From Choristoneura fumiferana (taxonomy: Eukaryota; Arthropoda; Insecta; Lepidoptera; Tortricidae): 64,000 bases of DNA. The notes below the pieces were generated by a model. It had not been told where the DNA came from and searched no databases. It was given only the letters and a program-made list of their open reading frames with translations. Of this stretch, positions 57,122 through 64,000 are shown piece after piece. A program made the translations under genes and the position numbers. Position 1 is the stretch's first letter, and each line of letters starts with the position of its first letter. The stretch is taken from contig NC_133485.1 of NCBI RefSeq assembly GCF_025370935.1, positions 16,184,408-16,248,407 of the forward strand, read 5' to 3'.

Positions 57122-58055
57122 AAAACCGGCCAAGCGCTTGTCGGACACGCTCGAAATAGGGTTCTGTAGCCATTACGAAATATTAAGTAATATTTTTCTA
57201 AGGATTTCGTATTTTGTACGGAATATTCCAAGTTTAGGTATATTTTATACCTTAGGCTGCTATTTACTCTTACACTACCAATAATTCTCAAGAAAAATTA
57301 ACCGTTATAGTTTTCCTTGTAAGTTTGATATACTTACTACCATCCTGATTTTTTTTAATTTTTCCCACCCACCGGTTTAGATTTTAGAAGGGGGGCGGGA
57401 CGCTCGATTTTAATGAAAATTTGCACTTAAGTTGAATACTTTGCAAACAAATCACTGAATCGAAAAATTGTTTAAGCAACCCATAATGGTTTGGTTATCC
57501 TACCCTACGGTTTCAAAAGACCTATCCAACGATACCCCACACTACAAGGTTGGATGAGAAAAAAAAAATCACCCCCACTACGTCTATGGGAGGTACTCTA
57601 AAAAAATTTTTTTTTTTTAATTTTTTATTGTACCATTTTTCACGGACACGGGGCAATTCACACCAATTGACCTAGTCCCAAAGTAAGCTTAGCAAAGCTT
57701 GTGTTATGGGTACTAAGCAACGGATAAATATAATAATATAGATAGATACATACTTAAATACATATTAAACACCCAAGATCCGAGAACAAACATTCGTATT
57801 TTTCATACAAATATCTGCCCCGACACGGGAATCGAACCCGAGACCTCAAGCTTCGTAGTCAGGTTCTCTAACCACTAGGCCATCTGGTCGTCACAGTCAT
57901 TTTTGTCGGCATAGTTTACGTATATTCGTGCAAAATTACAGCTTTCTAGCTTTGATAGTCCCTGAGCAAAGCCGCGGACGGACAGACAGACAGACAGACA
58001 TGGCGAAACTATAAGGGTTCCTTTTTTGCCATTATGGCTACGGAACCCTAAAAAT
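57122..58055 (+). repeat. Dispersed repeat (family C) interrupted by a SINE
   Basis: ACCGGCCAAGCGCTTGTCGG to GGCTACGGAACCCTAAAAA. It aligns with 7311-7849 except for the inserted SINE A at 57641-57897. Confidence 0.8.
57641..57897 (-). repeat. SINE family A with target duplication
   Basis: Flanked by CATTTTT at 57634-57640 and 57898-57904, a 7-bp target duplication. The interrupted repeat is seen unoccupied at 7685-7700. The tRNA-like head at the right reads, on the minus strand, GACGACCAGATGGCCTAGTG. Confidence 0.88.
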
Positions 58056-58224
58056 GAAAATGAAGAGGCCTTTACCCAGCAGTGGGTGGATGTGGGCTGA
58101 TTTGATTTGATTGATTGATTTATTTTATGTAAGTGGCGAGTTGTCGTTCATTGCCACGTTCTATGTTTAACAGTGAACGTATCTGTAAGAACTCTTTTGG
58201 AAGGAATGACAGAACATTGGATGA

Positions 58225-58510
58225 GGCAAATGTATCTCGCTTTTCAACCTCTACTGGAGTTTCCGATTTTTCTCGTCATCGTTCATCCACCATTACCTCT
58301 CATATTTCGTTTTCTAGAATTTTTTTACCGTACAACGGCAAAAACTACTAGACACTGGCAAAATTGTCCTCCGATGGACAGAGCCATATTTTTTTAAACA
58401 AACAACAAGTCAGTTTCGCGCTGTCATCGTTCATCCACCATTACCTCTCATATTTCGTATTCTAGAATTTTTTTACCGTACAACGGCATATTTTTTTAAA
58501 GAAACAACAA
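58225..58510. repeat. Local duplication of a dispersed repeat
   Basis: TTCATCCACCATTACCTCTC, then CGTTTTCTAGAATTTTTTTA and CGTACAACGGCA, occurs at 58282-58340 and again from 58431. A third copy is inside 40880-41030. Confidence 0.7.
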
Positions 58511-58698
58511 CAACCTCTACTGCCAATGTCATAAATATAGGTACTGCCACGTTTCTGTACCTACCGTTTATTAAATACTTGCTAAAACTCTTGATAATAT
58601 TAGGTAAACTTCAGAAAACAAAGGGCCAAGCTTATTAAGACGTTTCGTTGAACACAAACAAAACAAAACAACAAAACATTTTTTAAATAAATCCCCTC

Positions 58699-58708
58699 TT
58701 TATTTATT
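58699..58708 (-). terminator. Polyadenylation signals of the minus-strand gene
   Basis: Two overlapping AATAAA hexamers on the minus strand (58699-58704 and 58703-58708), about 115-120 nt after the stop of the exon at 58822-58972. Confidence 0.65.
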
Positions 58709-58821
58709 GAAACGAAAAGGAGGTCGCGAGGTCTGGATATTTTGCATTACACTTCAATACAGTAGGTCTACAAAAATCACCACAGGTATTTCTACAATAA
58801 TTTTAAGCTGTAAATAATTTG

Positions 58822-58972
58822 TTAGCTTGGTTTGCCTTGATGATAAAAGGACTTAATTTTTTTTATAAACACAACTTGTTGGTGCGGCAGCCAGGCGCTC
58901 GTCTCCTCTTGATGGAACTCGTCAATGGTTAATGTCGTCGACTTCCAATTTGGTACGGAGATGTAGTTTGGT
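58822..58972 (-). CDS. Terminal coding exon of an unidentified gene
   Basis: On the minus strand, a pyrimidine/AT-rich tract and TATTGTAG acceptor (AG at 58974-58973) are followed by one base completing a codon and then 49 codons and TAA. The peptide begins PNYISVPNWKSTTLTIDEFH and ends IKKIKSFYHQGKPS. Codon choice, the splice acceptor, the stop and two AATAAA signals downstream make it look like a real 3' exon. I do not recognise the family; there is no signal peptide or membrane segment in this piece. Upstream exons must end in phase 2 and lie to the right. A possible exon end (CAG|GTAAGT on minus at about 60406) encodes MAFSFSERINRQ but is phase 0, so it does not join directly. Confidence 0.6.
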
Positions 58973-59076
58973 CTACAATACCAGTAAGTACAATAAGAAA
59001 AGTACAGTCAGCAAAACAAGCTAAAACATATAGTTTTTAACAAAAACCTATTTGAAGGTGGTGAAGATAACATTCA

Positions 59077-59432
59077 TTATCATCATGTCAGCCGAAAGAC
59101 GTCCACTGCTGGACATAGGCCTCCCCCAAGGCTCTCCACTCAGACCGGTCTTGTGCTGTCCACATCCACCGCGATCCCGCGATCTTAACCAAGTCGTCGC
59201 TCCATCTTGTTGGAGGCCTACCGACAGCTCGTCTCCCGGTCCGCGGACGCCATTCTAAAACTCTCTGACCCCATCAGCCATCAGTCCTGCAAGCAATGTG
59301 CCCCGCCCACTTCCACTTCAGTTTCGCAATTCTTCGGGATATGTCGGTAACGTTTTTTCTACTGCGGATATCATCATTTCTGATTCTATCCCACAGAGAA
59401 ACACCGAGCATAAACTTCTCCATGCCATTTGA
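59077..59432 (-). mobile_element. RTE LINE 3' end with target duplication
   Basis: A 356-bp 5'-truncated copy of the LINE tail, about 90% like 19631-20000. Flanked by a 16-bp duplication with one mismatch (GTGAAGATAAC-A/C-TTCA at 59061-59076 and 59433-59448). Confidence 0.88.
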
Positions 59433-59449
59433 GTGAAGATAACCTTCAC

Positions 59450-60660
59450 TTCTACTTAACTTAAATTAACGTTAGTTATTTTTATAGTCCTAATCATTTT
59501 GCTTTAATAATATCATTATTAAAGCGAAATGAAAGAGATGGATTGCAAAATTTATTCGCTCATATCTTTCTGGACATCTGGAATGGCACAATGGTCTACT
59601 TATTATCTCGATCTTCTTACGGGATCGGAACCGTTGGGTTTAGAATCATAAAATTATGAATAATTTATTGAATCAGGCGTTACTTTGCGGAGGTTTTAAT
59701 TCATAAAATTATGCTCGGTTATTTTTAATGCGATGTCAATTCAGGGGATCCCATGCCCCAATGACCTTCGATCTGAGTTCCTTAGTTTTCTAATGTTACT
59801 GTAGCTTAATATATTAACAACAACGGCTTTAAGCAATACAGTATCCCATATTCACTTCAAAGTTTATTCGAGATATTTGTCATCAAAGTTGAACAATTTC
59901 AGGCCAAAAAATTGGTTTTCTGGCCATAACTTTTGTGTTAAAAAGTTTCAAATGAAAACCCTAGACACGGTTTTAGAGACGTCAAAGACGAACCCAAATA
60001 TGTAGATTCCGTATATGTTATATATTTTACGTCAATAGAGATACGAAATACTTAAGTGTTTTTTTTAGACAATTTAAAAAAAAACATACAAAATTAAGTA
60101 TTTTTTTTTAATCTGGTCGACAAAAATGGAGATAAAAGATTGAAGAACCGAAAGCCGTTCGACTTATAATTCTATCTGTAGTGCAAAAGTAGGAGATTCG
60201 ATTCAAAACTTGTCAAAAATCGATGAAAACCTAGGGTAGCCCCTTAAAATCACAGCGTAATTTACGGGAATTCCCATGCAACTGCTGGATAAAGGATTAA
60301 GCGTCCGAATAAAGTATTTGGAAGTTTATAATACCTATAAGGATATTTCCCGACCGCGGCCGAAACGTTGGCAGGCTGCCGTTTTCACCTCAATACACTT
60401 ACCTGTCTGTTTATTCGTTCAGAAAATGAAAACGCCATCCACCGCGGAACTTTGCTAATTAATAATTTATTGCGAATGCCAATGACATTTTAATGAATAC
60501 CTGTTATTGTTCGCGTTCAAAGCTAGACCAAGTTTCGGGTTAAACTGATTGGAGTTTATTGAAATATTTTCCTTTGTTTGCGCAAGTGGTATCATGAGAT
60601 CGTGACAATGGTTTGTTTTATATAGTTAGAGGGCAATTTTTTTAACTACATTCATTAAAT
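59450..60660. other. Intergenic or intronic spacer
   Basis: Likely intron of the minus-strand gene ending at 58822. 59655-59705 holds an end fragment of the long-TIR element (TTATTGAATCAGGCGTTACT). Otherwise AT-rich with nothing supported. Confidence 0.4.
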
Positions 60661-60684
60661 TATCAAAGGAAAATGCTAAAAATC

Positions 60685-60935
60685 TAATTAATGAATCAGG
60701 CGTTATTGCGAATCCATATCAATAACTAATGAATTTCCTTTATGACCGCGACCTTACGATAGCTAAGTTTTTCAAAATATGCGTGTTCATTGCAGTTCCT
60801 CCACCTCCAACTGTAAGAACACACACAAATCACACAAACTTTCTTTCACACCACCACATGACTTATTGTTAGATTCTAACAACTGGTAGCATGTACGGTT
60901 ATGTCAAAGATGAGTTCATTGCTAAAAATCTTTGC
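60685..60935. repeat. Half copy of the long-TIR element
   Basis: AATGAATCAGGCGTTATTGC, CCGCGACCTTACGATAGCTA, GTTCCTCCACCTCCA and AACAACTGGTAGCATGTACG match the left arm and centre of the inner element at 4720-5160. Confidence 0.7.
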
Positions 60936-61617
60936 TAAAAAAATCAGCTGATTCAAGTCCTAGGACTTGGATCAGAATGTGAACTTTCCTACGCTTATAA
61001 ATAGCAGAATATTATTTTACAGTCATGTTCTTTTTTTGGATCCATGGCTCACATAATTGTTAAAATTCATAATGTAACGTTTCTCATAATGTATTGATTG
61101 TTTGCCATAAATATCTATTTATTCTCTAAATCCACAAAAAATATTCAGTATTGTTATACCTAAAACAAATCTAACATAAGCGTAGAAGCGTTTTGCGGGT
61201 AGAAGTGTGTGGAATTCAAAAATATCTAAAAATTTACAGTTTAGTCCGGAAAAAATTATGACTAACAAAAATTATGACACACATTACAATTATGACTTCA
61301 AAATTATGCCACTAAATTATGCTCCCCCTTATTTTGTCTACCAGCGTTTTGGGAACAACCATCGTTGCCAAGGAAAGAGGAGTTAAGATGTTTGATTGAC
61401 TAGTTTATAAAATAAAGGTTAGCTGTTACTTCTATTTTGTCTCAATACAGTTGAAAAAACAGAGCTGTATCCAAAATCAACATGCAAAGTACTGGCTACA
61501 ATTTTATTTCGCCAGAAATCGTCGAGAGCGTAAAAGCTATCAATTTTTGGATGGATTGAACTGGGATAGGCTTCGCAGATAACAATTTTATTTAAAATTG
61601 GTTAGTTTTGGCATATT

Positions 61618-61720
61618 TTTATTAGGGTTCGGTAAACCCTTGCCAAAAACGGTACCCTCATGGGATTCGTTAGCCGTCTGTCTGTCCGTGTGTCACAGCC
61701 AATTTAAAAGTCTGAAAATC
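61618..61720 (+). repeat. Dispersed repeat (family C-like) end
   Basis: TTAGGGTTCGGTAAACCCTT, CAAAAACGGTACCCTCATGG and GTCTGTCTGTCCGTGTGTCA; the rest is missing. Confidence 0.6.
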
Positions 61721-61799
61721 TTATGTTTTTGACTGTCTATACCAGTAAACATCTAAAATGACCCCAAACTGCGTACATTTCGCTCTGCCAACACTGAAT

Positions 61800-62200
61800 C
61801 TCCTGAGTGTCCTTGCGACTGTCATCCGAATGTCTGCGCAGGGTTCTTGAATACTTCAGTCACATTGCAAGGAAAGACGGTGACAACCTCGAGAAGCTAA
61901 TTATGACCGTTAAAGTGGATGGCAAGGGGCCCCGTGGTCGCAGCCCAATGCGTTGGTCTGACCAGATTCGCACCGCTGGGCGGGTTGAGAAGTTTAGAGT
62001 CAAGAGCGGCTCTTGACTCTAAACTTCGCAACGCCCTCCACACTCCACAACGTCAGAGACAGAAATAGATGGAAAAAGTTCGTGCGAGAGAAAGTGATGC
62101 AGGCTAGGTCACGACCCTCATTACTGAGGAATATGACACAAGGAGGAGGAACAATGAATAGGTATTCATACTACTTTGTACAGAACCTTCAGTGAGCGAG
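61800..62200 (+). pseudogene. LINE C-terminal fragment with internal palindrome
   Basis: The plus strand encodes VDGKGPRGRSPMRWSDQIRT, then in a shifted frame TLHNVRDRNRWKKFVREKVM, a non-LTR element C-terminal tail. The frame change coincides with a 39-bp perfect palindrome at 61989-62027. Confidence 0.65.
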
Positions 62201-62504
62201 TCCGACTTGTACTTAGTCGGTTTTTTTTTACAATCTACGAAAGGGTTATTTATGACAGCGTGAGTTTTCAAGAAAAAAACATGATTGTTCTATTTATCTT
62301 TTGAACTTTTACTACTCAGTATCCATATAATATACTGAGTATAGCTTCGGCGTTCCAATATACTTAGTATTTATTGCAAATTCCCGCCGTTTGCTGGCTC
62401 GATACCAGCATACCTCATTACAGCTTATTGAGTATATTATTATCATCATTCATTACTTGGATACCAAACTTTATTAAATTGCTACGTGATTACCCTACAG
62501 GGTT

Positions 62505-62700
62505 TTAGGGTCTGGCTATATGCTCAATCATACTTGCGCGAATTCCAATTTGCACAAGCATGTGCGTTGACCCGTGTGGTGTCGGGTTAGAATTACACCT
62601 CTCCATTTCTTCCGTGGATGTCGTAAGAGGCGACTCAGGATATAGGTTAAGGTATACCGTAGGCGACAGGCTAGCAACCCGATAGCAACCTGTCACTATT
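62505..62700 (-). repeat. Dispersed repeat with residual frame
   Basis: The minus strand reads VASLSPTVYLNLYPESPLTT and EEMERCNSNPTPHGSTHML, a frame I associate with lepidopteran repeat sequence rather than a host gene. Class uncertain. Confidence 0.45.
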
Positions 62701-64000
62701 GTACCGTTTTTGTCAAACTTAAAACCTAAAATTGCTAAAAGTGGCTCCGAAGCGGTAACGTTTCGTGTGCTCTGCCTACCCCATTTGGGAATACACGCGT
62801 GATGTTTGTGTGTGTGTGTGTATGTACGTATACATCAATATGGCTTTTGGAATACAAGGCGCTGCGTGTAGCGGGGCCTTTACCCGCGTCTTTGCGTTTT
62901 AATTTTTGACATCCCTGAAAGAGGACAATATCACTCTTATCAATATCACCTTCTCACATTAAGTGCAAGTAAGATTTAGCATGTTTATACTCGCCACCAT
63001 CATCATCATTTCATCCGTAGGACGTCCACTGTTGGCCTTGCATCCACCCTGAATTTGGTTTAACCAGGTCATCCGTCCATCTCATATAAATCTCGTAATA
63101 TAAATTGAATTCTGCCAAATACCAATTTTCAATTTATTATAATAAAAAAATCACGAACACAATAAAAACTTTATTAATATTAGCGAATTTTTTAACCTGT
63201 ATTTTAATAAATTATTAGGCAATTCTGTAATGTCATCACAATCATGTAATTAATTGTATAAAATAAGTATTTAATTGATATATTGATAATTAATTGAAAT
63301 AGGTACTTGCAGTACCTATGCATTCTCGTCATATAATTTGGTCTTTATATCTATGATGTATTATTTACATGACGAATAATAATGACTCTGTCCTAATGCC
63401 CATAAATAATAAAGGTTATAATACTGAGCTAGCAATATGAGCATAGTGAACAAACTCTTTCCGAACTTTTGCGGTACCCACGCTTATACTATTAACTTTT
63501 TCATCGCACTTGCTCGACAATGATGTTATTCCATGCCTGTATACTAAAGGACAATGGCCTCAATTGTTCCCACGGGAATTATGGATTAACGTAGTTTTTC
63601 TTCTCAAGGGAGTTATGACTTTAGTTTTAAAAAGTAAGTAGGTACGTCATTTCAGACAAGAGGTTTCAAGTCAGCCAACGTTTTATTTACATCGTTAAAA
63701 CTTAGATAAAGTATAACCCAATTTTACACCATAAAATTTTCCACGCATCATAAAACTTGTTTTTTTTTATTTAAAATTTATGTCAAAATTGTTTTGCAAT
63801 AATTTTAGTAAATATTTTTTAGCATGTTGGAATAATTAGCTTAGCATTATCTATGGTAGACGTCTCAAAAAAAGTGACAATCAATACTACGCAATTCGAA
63901 AATAGAAGCTTGTATCGATTTGCTGACGCAAATATTATTTAAATAAGAGTGAACGGGACGTAGCCATTATTTTGTTCAGTTGTTTTCTTAGCGTCTTTCT
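62701..64000. other. AT-rich right edge
   Basis: (GT)n run near 62810. Remnant RTE tail at about 62998-63095 on the minus strand (CATCATCATCATTTCATCCG, GTAGGACGTCCACTGTTGG). Otherwise nothing supported; upstream exons of the minus-strand gene may lie beyond the edge. Confidence 0.45.

Noticed and set aside
60376..60440. First exon MAFSFSERINRQ of the minus-strand gene ending at 58822
   Set aside because: A good donor (CAG|GTAAGT on minus) and an ATG are present, but the phase does not fit the terminal exon, and joining them gives a stop after about 16 codons. Kept only as a note.

Overview
This is AT-rich eukaryotic genomic DNA, almost certainly from a moth or butterfly (Lepidoptera). Evidence: small exons with GT-AG introns, tRNA-derived SINEs, many short inverted-repeat elements, RTE-type LINE tails (the GTCCACTGCTGGACATAGGC type) and other repeat words typical of lepidopteran genomes. 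Most of the window is transposable-element sequence. No bacterial gene, operon, CRISPR array or functional rRNA/tRNA gene was seen.

Host genes. (1) A complete nine-exon gene on + at 28465-39216 encodes a 521-residue RPAP3/Spaghetti protein, a TPR co-chaperone of the HSP90-R2TP system; all splice phases agree. (2) On + at 43431-44134 and 48255-48481 lie the first and last exons of an alpha-1,4-glycosyltransferase of the Gb3-synthase (A4GALT) family. The middle exon expected between them was not found, and the two visible exons are out of phase with each other. (3) On - at 58822-58972 is the last coding exon, with polyA signals, of an unrecognised gene that must continue to the right.

Left part (1-9290): intergenic, built from SINEs, palindromic MITEs and fragments of dispersed repeats.

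Central nested block (9291-26789). A 420-bp-class MITE is split into halves at 9291-9404 and 26471-26789. Between them lies a 17,066-bp element (9405-26470) with 36-bp perfect terminal inverted repeats and a 4-bp ATAT target duplication. Two unsplit copies of the same MITE elsewhere in the window (32089-32512, 41437-41869) show the empty site. Inside is a second inverted-repeat element (10061-21274) with related ends and many copies of a CGTAAGGG(A/G)C word. That one was invaded by a nearly intact BEL/Pao LTR retrotransposon (10910-18780, LTRs about 99% identical) and by a 5'-truncated RTE LINE (19631-20810, exact 11-bp target duplication). Decayed reverse-transcriptase-like fragments in opposing orientations fill 22744-24795.

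Right part (26790-64000): the three host genes, with introns and spacers colonised by further SINEs, MITEs, fold-back elements and LINE tails. The genes are not an operon and show no sign of working together; the dominant theme is transposon nesting.
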